Source of the DNA: Arthrobacter sp. 35W
Lineage (GTDB): Bacteria; Actinomycetota; Actinomycetes; Actinomycetales; Micrococcaceae
DNA: 64,000 nt
Assembly (NCBI RefSeq): GCF_000482545.1
Contig: NZ_KI519454.1
Span: 1,772,954 to 1,836,953, forward strand
Direction: 5' to 3'
Positions 41,703-50,610 of the stretch are shown here, one piece after another; within the stretch, counting starts at the first letter, position 1, and every line of letters begins with the position of its first letter. The position numbers were made by a program, and so were the translations under genes. The notes under the pieces are model-generated. The model did not search any database. It worked only from the letters and a program-made list of their open reading frames with translations, and was not told the origin of the DNA.

Positions 41703-42299
41703 GTGTTTGGACGTAAGAAAGATGCCCCCGCAGACCTGCCCGCAGCCGACCCGACGGATTCCGTCCGGGGCGCCGACCCGCAGGCGGGCAAGGGCGCGCC
41801 CACTCCGTCGCGCAAGGCCCAGGAAGCCGCCCGCAAGCGGCCGCTGGTCCCCAACGACCGCGCCGCCGCCAAGGTAGCGGACAAGGAAGCCCGCCGTGAG
41901 GAGCAGGCCCGCATGCGCCGCGCCCTGGACACCGGTGAAGAGCGCTTCCTGCCGCTGCGCGACAAGGGCCCGCAGAAGCGCTTCGCCCGCGATTTCGTGG
42001 ACTCCCGCTTCAGCCTGGGCGAATACGTCATGTTTGCCGCGCTGGCCATCGTGGTGCTCTCCCTGGTGGTTCCGCCCACGGCCGACACCCAGCTGTACGT
42101 TTTCGGCGGCTTCTGGGTGATGGTGGTGGCCGTGGCCATCGATTCCGTCTTCCTCTCCCGCCGTCTCAAGCGCCGCCTGACCGCCAAGTTCGGCGCTCCG
42201 GAGCCGGGCGTGGTTTGGTACGGCACGATGCGCTCGCTCCAGTTCCGCAAGCTGCGCCTCCCCAAGCCTCTGGTCAAGCGCGGCGAAACGCCCGAGTAG
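41703..42299 (+). CDS. DUF3043 domain membrane protein
   Basis: A 198-residue protein beginning VFGRKKDAPADLPAADP. A long charged, Lys/Arg-rich cytoplasmic part (residues 1-100, with RKAQEAARKRPLVPNDRAAAKVADKEARREEQARMR as coiled helix) precedes two membrane helices (~108-150), and a short basic tail follows. This is the conserved actinobacterial DUF3043 layout. Divergent from the dipeptidase gene. Function unknown. Confidence 0.85.
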   Translation: MFGRKKDAPADLPAADPTDSVRGADPQAGKGAPTPSRKAQEAARKRPLVPNDRAAAKVADKEARREEQARMRRALDTGEERFLPLRDKGPQKRFARDFVDSRFSLGEYVMFAALAIVVLSLVVPPTADTQLYVFGGFWVMVVAVAIDSVFLSRRLKRRLTAKFGAPEPGVVWYGTMRSLQFRKLRLPKPLVKRGETPE

Positions 42300-42317
42300 A
42301 CCCAGTTTTCCACCGCC

Positions 42318-42368
42318 CGAGAGAGGCGGTATGGGGACCCCGCCCGTCCCCATACCGCCTCTCTCTCG
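42318..42368 (+). terminator. Hairpin after the DUF3043 gene
   Basis: GAGAGAGGCGGTATGGGGAC pairs with GTCCCCATACCGCCTCTCTC around CCCGCCC, 18 nt after the stop codon. A 20-bp stem without a strong T-run. Confidence 0.7.
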
Positions 42369-42454
42369 CTTAATGCGTCCAATCCACAGGTGGTGGTTCT
42401 GGACCCGCTGCACCACGTCTCGTACACTCGGGGCAATCACAGGGGGGCGGGGCA

Positions 42455-42772
42455 GTGAAACTGAAGATTTTCATCGCATTGGGGTGTGTTCTGCCGCTGC
42501 TGGCGGTGGCCGTCTTTTCGCACCTTGACGCAGCTGGCACCGCATTTCTGATGGGGTGCCTTGCCTACGTCTTCTGGATCGCAATCGCCGTCGGCATGGT
42601 TGCAAGGCTGGTCGGTGCCCGGCGTGGTCGAAGAGTCCGCGACGCCTTCTCACCCATGGCCGGGGCTGCCGACGCATATCAATCGCTCCTTCTTGGCCAG
42701 CCAACCATGGCGCTGAGCGTCCAGGAAGCGAGCCACCACGACACCACGGACAGGTTCACCTCCGGTCGTTGA
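42455..42772 (+). CDS. Small membrane protein, unknown
   Basis: A predicted 105-residue protein with two membrane helices (FIALGCVLPLLAVAVFSHL and TAFLMGCLAYVFWIAIAVGMVARLV) followed by a basic stretch GARRGRRVRD and a soluble tail. It starts with GTG after AGGGGGG. Third-position GC is lower than in the neighbours, which may mark recent arrival or weak constraint. No family recognised. Confidence 0.5.
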   Translation: MKLKIFIALGCVLPLLAVAVFSHLDAAGTAFLMGCLAYVFWIAIAVGMVARLVGARRGRRVRDAFSPMAGAADAYQSLLLGQPTMALSVQEASHHDTTDRFTSGR

Positions 42773-42879
42773 CGTTCAGTCGCTGCGAATTCGAAGCTGG
42801 CTGTCTTCCGCGGTGAATGCCGTTCCAGACTTCCGTGCGTGACCTTCGGGAAATGAACGGGTTGGGTGCGGCCCATGGC

Positions 42880-42891
42880 TAGGCTGGGGGC
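42880..42891 (+). promoter_or_regulatory. -10 element of the leaderless aldo/keto reductase gene
   Basis: TAGGCT (42880-42885) lies 6 nt before the ATG at 42892. Confidence 0.6.
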
Positions 42892-43896
42892 ATGGAATAC
42901 CGCTACCTCGGCCGCTCGGGCCTGAAGATCACTGAAATCACCTACGGCAACTGGCTGACACACGGCTCCCAAGTGGAGAACGACGTCGCCACGGAGTGTG
43001 TGCGTGCCGCACTGGATGCCGGCATCACCACCTTTGACACAGCGGATGCGTACGCCAACGGCGCGGCCGAGGAGGTGCTCGGTGCGGCATTGAAGGGCCA
43101 GCGCCGTGAATCCCTGGAAATCTTCACCAAGGTCTACTGGCCCGTCGGCCCCAAGGGACCCAACGACACCGGACTGTCGCGCAAGCACATCATGGAGGGC
43201 ATCAACGGATCGCTCCGCCGCCTGCAGATGGACTATGTGGACCTCTACCAGGCCCACCGCTTCGACTACGAGACGCCGCTGGAGGAGACCATCGCCGCCT
43301 TTGGCGACATCGTCCGGGCAGGCAAGGCGCTCTACATCGGCGTCAGCGAATGGACTGCGGACCAGCTGCGCGAGGGCCAGGCCCTGGCCCGGCAGGCCGG
43401 ATTCTCCCTGGTGTCCAACCAGCCGCAGTACTCGGCCCTGTGGCGTGTCATCGAGGCCGAGGTGGTCCCAGCCTCCATCGAACTGGGCATGTCCCAGGTG
43501 GTCTGGTCCCCCATGGCGCAGGGCGTCCTGTCGGGCAAGTACCTCCCCGGCCAGCCGGCGCCTGCCGGATCCCGGGCCACCGATGAGCACGGCGGCGCCC
43601 GGACCATCAGCGGTTTCATGGACGAGGCCGTCCTGGCCAACGTCCAGAAGCTGCGGCCCATCGCCGCCGAACTGGGTCTGGAGATGTCCCAGCTGGCCAT
43701 CGCCTGGGTGCTGCAGAACGAGAATGTCGCCACCGCCCTGGTGGGTGCGAGCCGCCCCGAGCAGGTGGCGGAGAACGTCAAGGCTTCGGGCGTAAAGATC
43801 CCGGCCGAGCTCATGACGGCCATCGACGAGGCCTTGGGCTCCACCGTGGAGCGCGATCCGGCCAAGACCGAAAGCCCCGCCACCCGCGTGGCCTAG
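42892..43896 (+). CDS. Aldo/keto reductase (K+ channel beta-subunit-like)
   Basis: A 334-residue NADPH-dependent TIM-barrel reductase. The catalytic set is visible: Asp and Tyr in FDTADAYANGAAEEVLG, Lys in IFTKVYWP, and His in LYQAHRFD. The cofactor region near the C-terminus reads VGASRPEQVAENVKASG. The opening MEYRYLGRSGLKITEITYGNWLTHG is that of the AKR6/Kv-beta-like group. Leaderless transcript. Physiological carbonyl substrate unknown. Confidence 0.93.
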   Translation: MEYRYLGRSGLKITEITYGNWLTHGSQVENDVATECVRAALDAGITTFDTADAYANGAAEEVLGAALKGQRRESLEIFTKVYWPVGPKGPNDTGLSRKHIMEGINGSLRRLQMDYVDLYQAHRFDYETPLEETIAAFGDIVRAGKALYIGVSEWTADQLREGQALARQAGFSLVSNQPQYSALWRVIEAEVVPASIELGMSQVVWSPMAQGVLSGKYLPGQPAPAGSRATDEHGGARTISGFMDEAVLANVQKLRPIAAELGLEMSQLAIAWVLQNENVATALVGASRPEQVAENVKASGVKIPAELMTAIDEALGSTVERDPAKTESPATRVA

Positions 43897-43920
43897 GCAT
43901 ATACCCCGCAATGAAATGAC

Positions 43921-43952
43921 GGAACGGCCCCACCAACCGGTGGGGCCGTTCC
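43921..43952. terminator. Terminator between aldo/keto reductase and pyrD genes
   Basis: GGAACGGCCCCACC and GGTGGGGCCGTTCC form a perfect 14-bp stem with loop AACC between convergent genes. Confidence 0.85.
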
Positions 43953-43983
43953 GCGGTGTCTGTGATGCGGTGCGTGGAAGACG

Positions 43984-45051
43984 TCAGCGCCGGTTGGCGG
44001 CCAGCTCCTTGTTGATCCGGCCGGCCCAGAACGGACCCTCGTAGAGGAAGGCCGTGTAGCCCTGGACCAGCGTGGCTCCGGCGTCGAGGCGCTCCTGCAC
44101 ATCGGCACCGGTTTCCACGCCGCCCACGGAAATGAGGGCCAGGTTCTCCCCCACGGCGGACTTGAGGCGGCGGAGCACCTCGAGGGAGCGTGCCTTCAGC
44201 GGCGCGCCGGACAGACCGCCGGCCCCGATCTCGCGGACCTTCTCACCATCGCTGGCCAGTCCGTCGCGGGAGATGGTGGTGTTGGTGCAGATGATGCCGT
44301 CCAGGCCCATGTCCAGAGCCAGCGCGGCGACGTCGTCGACGTCGTCATCGCTGAGGTCCGGCGCAATCTTGACCAGCAGGGGCACGTGGCGGCCGGCGGA
44401 CTCATCGGCGGCCTCGCGGACGCCGCTGAGCAGCGGGCGCAGCGTCTGGACATCCTGCAGCAGGCGCAAGCCCGGGGTGTTGGGGGAACTGACGTTGACC
44501 ACGAGGTAGTCCGCGCTGGGGGCCAGCGTGCGGGCGCTGACGAGGTAGTCCTCCAGTGCGTTGTCCAGCTCCACCACCTTGGTCTTGCCGATGTTGACGC
44601 CAACCAGTGGGCGGGTGGAGCCGTAGGTCCGGCGCAGGCTATCGAGCGCCTTGACCAGCCGCGGCGCAACGTCAGCGGCGCCGTCGTTGTTGAAGCCCAT
44701 CCGGTTGATGACGGCGCGGTCCTCGACAAGGCGGAACAGGCGCGGCTGCGGGTTGCCCGGCTGTGCCTGCCCGGTGATGGTGCCGACCTCAATGTGGCCG
44801 AAGCCCAGATCGGCCAGGGCGTTGATGCCGTGGCCTTCCTTGTCGAAGCCGGCGGCCAGGCCGAACGGCGACGGGAAGACCAGGCCCAGGGCCTTGGTCT
44901 GCAGCGACGGAGCCGGGGCAAACATCCGGCGCAGCACGGCCCCCGCCCCCAGGGTGTGCGAGGCCCGGATCAGCTTGAAGCCGATCTTGTGGGCGCGCTC
45001 GGCGTCCATCCCGGAGAAGACGACACGAAAGAAGGTGGGGTAAAGGCGCAT
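43984..45051 (-). CDS. pyrD: Dihydroorotate dehydrogenase (quinone), class 2
   Basis: A 355-residue FMN enzyme oxidising dihydroorotate to orotate with menaquinone as acceptor in pyrimidine synthesis. The N-terminal helix pair (LYPTFFRVVFSGMDAERAHKIGF) is the membrane-associated quinone tunnel of class 2. Catalytic Ser lies in VNVSSPNTPGLR, the FMN loops in GAGGLSGAPL and ISVGGVETG. The ATG at 45051 was chosen because the family starts MRLYP; an upstream in-frame start would add 25 unrelated residues. Confidence 0.95.
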   Translation of the reverse strand: MRLYPTFFRVVFSGMDAERAHKIGFKLIRASHTLGAGAVLRRMFAPAPSLQTKALGLVFPSPFGLAAGFDKEGHGINALADLGFGHIEVGTITGQAQPGNPQPRLFRLVEDRAVINRMGFNNDGAADVAPRLVKALDSLRRTYGSTRPLVGVNIGKTKVVELDNALEDYLVSARTLAPSADYLVVNVSSPNTPGLRLLQDVQTLRPLLSGVREAADESAGRHVPLLVKIAPDLSDDDVDDVAALALDMGLDGIICTNTTISRDGLASDGEKVREIGAGGLSGAPLKARSLEVLRRLKSAVGENLALISVGGVETGADVQERLDAGATLVQGYTAFLYEGPFWAGRINKELAANRR

Positions 45052-45157
45052 ACCCCTAGTTTTCCGCCTCCGGAGCCCAGCACCAAACCGGCGCGGAACC
45101 TTGGGAACAAATGTGCCGCAGCCCACAACCGCAATCCATTCCGGCAGGTGCGGGCGT

Positions 45158-45169
45158 TAGCATTGGCCC
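45158..45169 (+). promoter_or_regulatory. -10 element of the leaderless FAD dehydrogenase gene
   Basis: TAGCAT (45158-45163) is 6 nt before the ATG at 45170. Confidence 0.6.
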
Positions 45170-46837
45170 ATGGCAATCACCGTCGATCCACAGCGGTACC
45201 AGGCCGACGTCATCGTGGTGGGCGGCGGACTCTCCGGACTGGTCAGCGCCGCCGAGGCCTACAACGCCGGACGCAGTGTGCTGATCCTCGACCAGGAGCC
45301 CGAGGCGTCCCTCGGCGGGCAGGCGCACTGGTCCTTTGGCGGCATTTTCCTGGTGGATTCCCCCGAGCAGCGCCACCTCGGCGTCAAGGACAGTGTGGAG
45401 CTGGCCCAGAGCGACTGGCGGGGATCTGCAGGCTTTGACGCGGCCGGCGATGAGTGGCCCCGCCGCTGGGCCGAGGCCTATGTCAACTTCGCCGCCGGGG
45501 AGAAGCGGGCATGGCTGCACGCCCTGGGGGTGAAGTTCTTCCCGCTCGTGCAATGGGCCGAGCGCGGCGGCTCCGATGCCATGGGCCACGGCAACTCCGT
45601 CCCCCGCTTCCACGTTGTCTGGGGCACCGGCCCGGCGCTGCTGGAACCGTTTCTGGCCAAACTGGCCGACGGCGTCGCGGCAGGCCGGGTTCGCTATGCC
45701 TTCCGCCACCGTGCCACGTCCCTGGTGCTCGACGGCGGCGTCGCCACGGGCGTGCAGGGCGAGCTCCTGGAATCCTCCACAGCTGTCCGTGGTGCGGAGA
45801 GCACGCGGACCGTGGTCGGCAGCTTCGAGGCCTCCGGCGTCGTGGTGGCCACCACCGGCGGTTTCGGCGCCAACCACCCGTTGGTGCGTGCGCACTGGCC
45901 CGGCGGCGGGGCGCCGCAGCAGCTCCTGTCCGGGGTGCCCGCCTCCGTGGATGGAGAGTTCCTCTCCGCCGTCGCCGCCGGCGGCGGTGCCCTGGCCAAT
46001 CTGGAGCGGATGTGGCACTACCCGGAGGGCATCCACAACACGGACCCGGTGTGGCCGGGACACGGCATCCGCATCCTCTCCGGCCCCTCCCCCCTGTGGC
46101 TGGACGCGGAGGGCCGGCGGCTGCCCGCACCGCTGTTCCCCGGGTTCGACTCCCTCGGGGCGCTGCGCCACATCACCGCCGGCGGCCACAGCTACTCCTG
46201 GTTTGTGTTGAACCGGACCATCCTGGAAAAGGAATTTGCCCTCTCCGGATCCGAGCAGAACCCGGATCTGACCGGCCGGGACATGCGGCTGCTGGCCAAA
46301 CGCGCACTGCCCGGCTCGATCGGCCCGGTGCAGAACTTCCTCGAAAACGGCATCGACTTCCTGCAGGCCCGAACGCCCTTGGAGCTGGCCGGCAAGATGA
46401 ACCAGCTCGTGGGCACCGAGCTCATCGACGGCCATGCCCTCTCGGACATCATCGCGGCGAGGGATCTGCAGGTCTCCTGCGGCCTGGGCAAGGACGCCCA
46501 GCTCAGCGCCATCCGGCAGGCCCGCCGCTTCGCCACTGACAAGCTAATGCGCGTGGTGCCACCGCACCAGATGCTGGCGGCCGAGCACGGGCCGCTGATC
46601 GCCGTCCGCCTTTCGGTGCTGACGCGCAAGAGCCTGGGCGGCATCTCCACCGATCTGGAATCCCGCGTGCTTAAGAGCGACGGCGTTCCTCTTCCCGGGC
46701 TGTTCGCCGCCGGGGAGGCGGCCGGCTTTGGTGGCGGCGGCATGCATGGCCACAGGTCGCTGGAGGGCACGTTCCTGGGTGGCTGCCTGTTCTCCGGCCG
46801 CAGTGCCGGCCGGGCCGCCGCGGCGGAGGCCGGCTGA
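45170..46837 (+). CDS. FAD-binding dehydrogenase (fumarate reductase/ketosteroid dehydrogenase-like)
   Basis: A 555-residue flavoprotein with the N-terminal FAD motif VIVVGGGLSGLVSAAEAYNAG followed by LDQEPEASLGGQAHWSFGG and a C-terminal flavin segment LPGLFAAGEAAGFGGGGMHG. This is the pattern of the FAD_binding_2 group that includes 3-ketosteroid 1-dehydrogenase. The GGISTD loop lies before the C-terminus. It is first in a row with two alpha/beta hydrolase genes (1 nt gap, then 17 nt overlap). The substrate is unknown; oxidation of an ester- or lactone-forming ring compound is conceivable from the neighbours. Confidence 0.88.
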   Translation: MAITVDPQRYQADVIVVGGGLSGLVSAAEAYNAGRSVLILDQEPEASLGGQAHWSFGGIFLVDSPEQRHLGVKDSVELAQSDWRGSAGFDAAGDEWPRRWAEAYVNFAAGEKRAWLHALGVKFFPLVQWAERGGSDAMGHGNSVPRFHVVWGTGPALLEPFLAKLADGVAAGRVRYAFRHRATSLVLDGGVATGVQGELLESSTAVRGAESTRTVVGSFEASGVVVATTGGFGANHPLVRAHWPGGGAPQQLLSGVPASVDGEFLSAVAAGGGALANLERMWHYPEGIHNTDPVWPGHGIRILSGPSPLWLDAEGRRLPAPLFPGFDSLGALRHITAGGHSYSWFVLNRTILEKEFALSGSEQNPDLTGRDMRLLAKRALPGSIGPVQNFLENGIDFLQARTPLELAGKMNQLVGTELIDGHALSDIIAARDLQVSCGLGKDAQLSAIRQARRFATDKLMRVVPPHQMLAAEHGPLIAVRLSVLTRKSLGGISTDLESRVLKSDGVPLPGLFAAGEAAGFGGGGMHGHRSLEGTFLGGCLFSGRSAGRAAAAEAG

Positions 46838-46838
46838 A

Positions 46839-47918
46839 ATGGTGCACCAGATGCCGTGGCAGGAGGACGTGCTGGGCGCCGGCTTTGAATCAGCCGAACT
46901 GCACGCCACCCATGATTCCGGGGCTCCGCGGCTGGCCACGCTGGTCCGCTACCGGAATCCGGACCGGCCGGACACCGGGCCCATGCCTGCACAGGCGCTG
47001 CTGTTCCTGCATGGCTGGAGCGACTACTTCTTCAACACCGATCTGGCCCGGTTCATGGACGCCGCCGGCATCGCCTTCTACGCCCTGGACATGCACAACC
47101 ACGGCCGGAGCCTGCGCAGCGGCGACATCGGCGGATTTGTGGGCGACCTGAGGAACTACGATTCCGAGCTGGCCCAGGCGCGCGAGGCGGTGGTGGAGGA
47201 TCTGCGGATCCGGTTCCCCGGCAACGGAGCCGACGACGGCGCGGCGGCCGCCGTCGTCGGCCGGACACCCAGGGTGGCGCTGATGGGCCACTCCACCGGC
47301 GGCCTGGTGGCGGCCCTGTGGGCCAGCCGGAACCAGCACCTGGTCAGCCACCTGATCCTGAACAGCCCGTGGCTGGAAATGCACGGCGGGGCCTTTGTGC
47401 GGCACACGGCCTTTTCCCTGGTGCAGCCGTTGGCGAAGTGGTGGCCCACTCAGCGGATGCGGCTGCCGGAGCGGAACTTCTATTGGCGCAGCATCTCGGA
47501 CACCACCGGCGGGGACTGGAATCTGGATCCGGCACTCCGCCCACCCAAGGCCTTTCCCATCCGGATGGGCTGGATGGGCGCCATCCTGGCCGGCCAGGCC
47601 CAGGTGGCGAAGGGACTGGACATCCGCGTGCCCATTCTGGTGATGATGTCCTCACGCAGCATGAACGGGCCGTTGTGGAGCGAGAACATGCGCGCCGCGG
47701 ACGTGGTGCTGGATGTGCAGAGCATGGCCGTGCGCGCCCTGGGGCTGGGCAGCAGCATCACCTTCGAACGGATCGACGGCGGCCTCCACGATGTCCTGCT
47801 TTCGGACAAACCCGTGCGCGACGTGGCCTATGAGAGGCTAGGCATGTGGCTGCGGGGATACGTCCTCAATGATCCACCGTCAACTTCAAGGGGGAACACG
47901 CATGACCGTGACGATTAA
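46839..47918 (+). CDS. Alpha/beta hydrolase (first of tandem pair)
   Basis: A 359-residue serine hydrolase of the lysophospholipase/monoacylglycerol lipase type. The oxyanion loop is LLFLHGWSDYFFNTDLA, the nucleophile elbow GHSTGG and the C-terminal His lies in IDGGLHDVLLS. No signal peptide. It starts 1 nt after the FAD dehydrogenase stop and overlaps the second hydrolase gene by 17 nt. The two hydrolases share several segments (HGWxDYFF, NxPWLE, GGLHDV or GALHDV), indicating tandem duplication. Confidence 0.88.
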   Translation: MVHQMPWQEDVLGAGFESAELHATHDSGAPRLATLVRYRNPDRPDTGPMPAQALLFLHGWSDYFFNTDLARFMDAAGIAFYALDMHNHGRSLRSGDIGGFVGDLRNYDSELAQAREAVVEDLRIRFPGNGADDGAAAAVVGRTPRVALMGHSTGGLVAALWASRNQHLVSHLILNSPWLEMHGGAFVRHTAFSLVQPLAKWWPTQRMRLPERNFYWRSISDTTGGDWNLDPALRPPKAFPIRMGWMGAILAGQAQVAKGLDIRVPILVMMSSRSMNGPLWSENMRAADVVLDVQSMAVRALGLGSSITFERIDGGLHDVLLSDKPVRDVAYERLGMWLRGYVLNDPPSTSRGNTHDRDD

Positions 47919-49026
47919 CCATTCCGACACCACTTGGGCGCCCGACTTCCTCGGTCCGGACTACCAGTCGCTGGATCTGGATCTGGGCACCGATGATGAG
48001 GGCCCCGTCTCGGCCACCCTCGTGCGGCACCTGACGGCACCCGAGGCTCCAGAGGAACCGGCCAATGCACTGGCGCACTGGGCCACCCACGATCCCTTCC
48101 GGCGGCTGTTCAAGAAGCTGCAGGATGTGAGGACGGCTGCCGACGACGTGGAGAACAGCACCGAGACGCCCCACGCCGTCCTCTACATCCACGGTTGGGC
48201 CGACTACTTCTTCCAGACCGAACTCGCCGAGACGGTGGCGGCCCAGAATGTGGCCTTCTACGCGCTGGACCTGCGCAAGTACGGCCGCAGCCTGCGCCCC
48301 TACCAGTCACAGGGCTTCACGACCGATCTGAACATCTACGACGAGGATTTCGACGCCGCTCTGGCCGCGATCACTGCCGATCTGGCCGAGCGCACCGGCA
48401 GCAGCGAAACGCCGCGGATCCACCTGATGGCCCACTCGCTGGGCGGATTGATCAGCACCCTCTGGGCCGAAAGGCACCCCGGGCGGCTGGCTTCCTTGAT
48501 CCTTAACGGACCGTGGCTGGAGCTGCAGGGCAGCCGCTTTGTGCGCCAGATCGCCACGCATGTGGTGGACCCCATCGCCAACAGAGACCCCAAGCGCGTC
48601 TTCCACTTCCCGGAAATGACCGCCTACTGGCAGAGCGTCAGCGCCGACGCCCACGGCACCTGGGAGCTGAACCCGCAGTGGCGCCCGCCGGCGTCGTTCC
48701 CGCTGCGGTCGGGGTGGATCAAGGCGGTGCTCAACGGCCATGCGGTGGTCAACGGCGGGCTGAACATCGATGCGCCCATCCTGATGCTGCTGAGCGAGAA
48801 GACCATCATCGCCGTGGACTGGAGCCCGGAGATGATGGGCGTCGACGCCGTCATCGACGTGAACGTGATGGCGAAGCTGGGGCTGAAGATCGGCCACCGG
48901 GTGATGGTGAACCGGTACACGGGCGCGCTGCACGATGTGATGCTGTCGGCCGAGCCGGTGCGCAAGAGCATCTACTCGGACCTGGCCGACTGGCTCCGCG
49001 CCTACGGCCCCAACTCCAACCACTAG
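47902..49026 (+). CDS. Alpha/beta hydrolase (second of tandem pair)
   Basis: A 374-residue paralogue of the preceding protein. It has VLYIHGWADYFFQTELAE, the nucleophile elbow AHSLGG (first Gly replaced by Ala, as in some lipases), LILNGPWLELQGSRF and the His in YTGALHDVMLS. The N-terminus (~70 residues) differs from that of its partner, which may set substrate choice. The ATG at 47902 follows AAGGGGG and lies inside the end of the first hydrolase gene, so the two are translated together. Confidence 0.88.
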   Translation: MTVTINHSDTTWAPDFLGPDYQSLDLDLGTDDEGPVSATLVRHLTAPEAPEEPANALAHWATHDPFRRLFKKLQDVRTAADDVENSTETPHAVLYIHGWADYFFQTELAETVAAQNVAFYALDLRKYGRSLRPYQSQGFTTDLNIYDEDFDAALAAITADLAERTGSSETPRIHLMAHSLGGLISTLWAERHPGRLASLILNGPWLELQGSRFVRQIATHVVDPIANRDPKRVFHFPEMTAYWQSVSADAHGTWELNPQWRPPASFPLRSGWIKAVLNGHAVVNGGLNIDAPILMLLSEKTIIAVDWSPEMMGVDAVIDVNVMAKLGLKIGHRVMVNRYTGALHDVMLSAEPVRKSIYSDLADWLRAYGPNSNH

Positions 49027-49059
49027 CCAGCATCGTAAGACCCGGCTGCGCGGTATCCG

Positions 49060-49133
49060 CCGACCGGCGATATAGGTGCCCGCCCGCTTCGCGGGTGCCC
49101 GAAGCCACTCCCGGCCCCTATATCGCCGGTCGG
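49060..49133. repeat. 17-bp perfect inverted repeat with inner hairpin
   Basis: CCGACCGGCGATATAGG (49060-49076) and CCTATATCGCCGGTCGG (49117-49133) flank 40 nt that contain a smaller hairpin (CCCGC-TTC-GCGGG). The gap between the hydrolase stop (49026) and hsp20 (49311) is otherwise without genes. It may be a terminator-like cruciform or a dispersed repeat unit. Confidence 0.7.
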
Positions 49134-49310
49134 CTCCCAGACAACGCCCAAGGGCTCGAGCATGTGGGGCCGCGCGCGGACGCCTTTCGGGCGCTGGCAT
49201 CGCGGAGTAGTGTTCAAGAATATGGGAACTCGAGCCCGCCCGGCCGTGGTTGCGGGCGATTCCCAGCGTGCGCCACCAGCGAGTCGAACGTGGTGGATGG
49301 AGAATTGATC

Positions 49311-49724
49311 ATGGGTGGATTCGGACACATGGACCGCTTTGAGCTGCCGGAATCGCTCCGCCGGCTCTTTGAGGCTGACTGGGAATCGCCAAAGCTCCGG
49401 GTGGAGGAGTACCGGGACGGCGAGACGATGGTTGTTCGAGCCGAGCTGCCAGGAATAGATCCGGACCGGGACGCCGACGTGTCGATCAACAACGGCATCC
49501 TGACCATCAAGGTCGAACGCCGGGAGGATGCGAAGCGCAAGGAGGCGGGCGGGTACCGCTCCGAGTTCCGTTACGGCTCCGTGTCCCGGAACATTTCCCT
49601 GCCCCCTGGCATTCGGGAGGAAGACATCAAGGCCTCCTACCAGGACGGCATCTTGGAGATCCGGATTCCGGCCCCGCCGGCAGGGGAAACCACGTCGTCG
49701 AAAGTTCGGATCGACCGTGGCTGA
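49311..49724 (+). CDS. Hsp20/alpha-crystallin small heat-shock protein
   Basis: A 137-residue ATP-independent chaperone that holds unfolding proteins. The alpha-crystallin domain spans ~29-125: LRVEEYRDGETMVVRAELPGIDPDRD at the start, LTIKVERRED, RSEFRYGSVSRNISLPPGI, and the C-terminal ASYQDGILEIRIPAPP with an IRI anchor. GGAGAA precedes the ATG at 49311. I saw no convincing CIRCE or HAIR heat-shock operator upstream. Confidence 0.93.
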   Translation: MGGFGHMDRFELPESLRRLFEADWESPKLRVEEYRDGETMVVRAELPGIDPDRDADVSINNGILTIKVERREDAKRKEAGGYRSEFRYGSVSRNISLPPGIREEDIKASYQDGILEIRIPAPPAGETTSSKVRIDRG

Positions 49725-49797
49725 TCTGGGCCGCGTCTAGGACCTGTGCGCCTCAAACCGGCCGGGACGGAGGATCGCCCGGAACGCTCCGCCGTCG

Positions 49798-50607
49798 CTA
49801 TTTGGCGGCGTCGATGGCTCCGCCGTAGCGGCGGTCGCGGCGGGCGTATTCGTCCACGGCTTCCCAGAGGGTGCGGCGGTCGACGTCGGGCCAGAGCTTG
49901 TCCATGAAGACGAACTCGGCATAGGCGGACTGCCAGAGCATGAAGTTGGAGAGGCGCTGCTCGCCGCTGGAGCGCAGGAACAGGTCAACGTCCGGCAGGT
50001 CAGGGGTGTACATGAACCGCTGGATGGTCTTCTCGGAGATGGAGCGCGGGCTCAGCCGGCCCTCGGCCACCTGCTGCGCGATGGCCGTGACGGCGTCGGC
50101 GATTTCGGCCCGGCCCCCATAGTTCACGCACATGGTCAACGTGATGGTGCTGTTGTCCTTGGTGTATTCCTCGGCCACCTCGAGTTCCTTGATGACGGAG
50201 CCCCACAGGCGGGGCTTGCGGCCGGCCCAGCGGATCCGCACGCCCCAGGCATCCAGCTGGTCGCGCTGGCGGCGGAGCACATCCTTGTTGAAGCCCATCA
50301 GGAAGCGCACCTCCTCGGGGGAACGCTTCCAGTTCTCCGTGGAGAAGGCGTAGACGCTCACATGCTTGATGCCCATCTCGATGGCCCCGGCCATCACATC
50401 CAGCAGCGCCGGCTCGCCGGCCTTGTGGCCCTCGATCCGCGGCAGTCCACGCTGGTTGGCCCAGCGGCCGTTGCCGTCCATCACGATGGCCACATGCTCC
50501 GGAACCAGTGCCGGCGGCACCGTGGGCATCACGGCGCCCGAGGGATGCGGCCAGGGTGCCACCACGGCAGGCTTGGAGGGATTCCGGGTTGGACGGGACG
50601 AGGCCAC
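49798..50607 (-). CDS. uppS: Isoprenyl (undecaprenyl) diphosphate synthase
   Basis: A 269-residue cis-prenyltransferase making the lipid carrier for peptidoglycan. Signatures are [26 protein letters not shown] (catalytic Asp), [31 protein letters not shown] and the C-terminal [24 protein letters not shown]. It starts with GTG 3 nt after the recO stop. In Actinobacteria recO-uppS adjacency is common. Confidence 0.95.
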   Translation of the reverse strand: MASSRPTRNPSKPAVVAPWPHPSGAVMPTVPPALVPEHVAIVMDGNGRWANQRGLPRIEGHKAGEPALLDVMAGAIEMGIKHVSVYAFSTENWKRSPEEVRFLMGFNKDVLRRQRDQLDAWGVRIRWAGRKPRLWGSVIKELEVAEEYTKDNSTITLTMCVNYGGRAEIADAVTAIAQQVAEGRLSPRSISEKTIQRFMYTPDLPDVDLFLRSSGEQRLSNFMLWQSAYAEFVFMDKLWPDVDRRTLWEAVDEYARRDRRYGGAIDAAK

Positions 50608-50610
50608 GGT

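Noticed and set aside
49134-49310. CIRCE or HAIR heat-shock operator before hsp20
   Set aside because: Only single CTCGAG-like pieces are seen; neither full inverted repeat is present.
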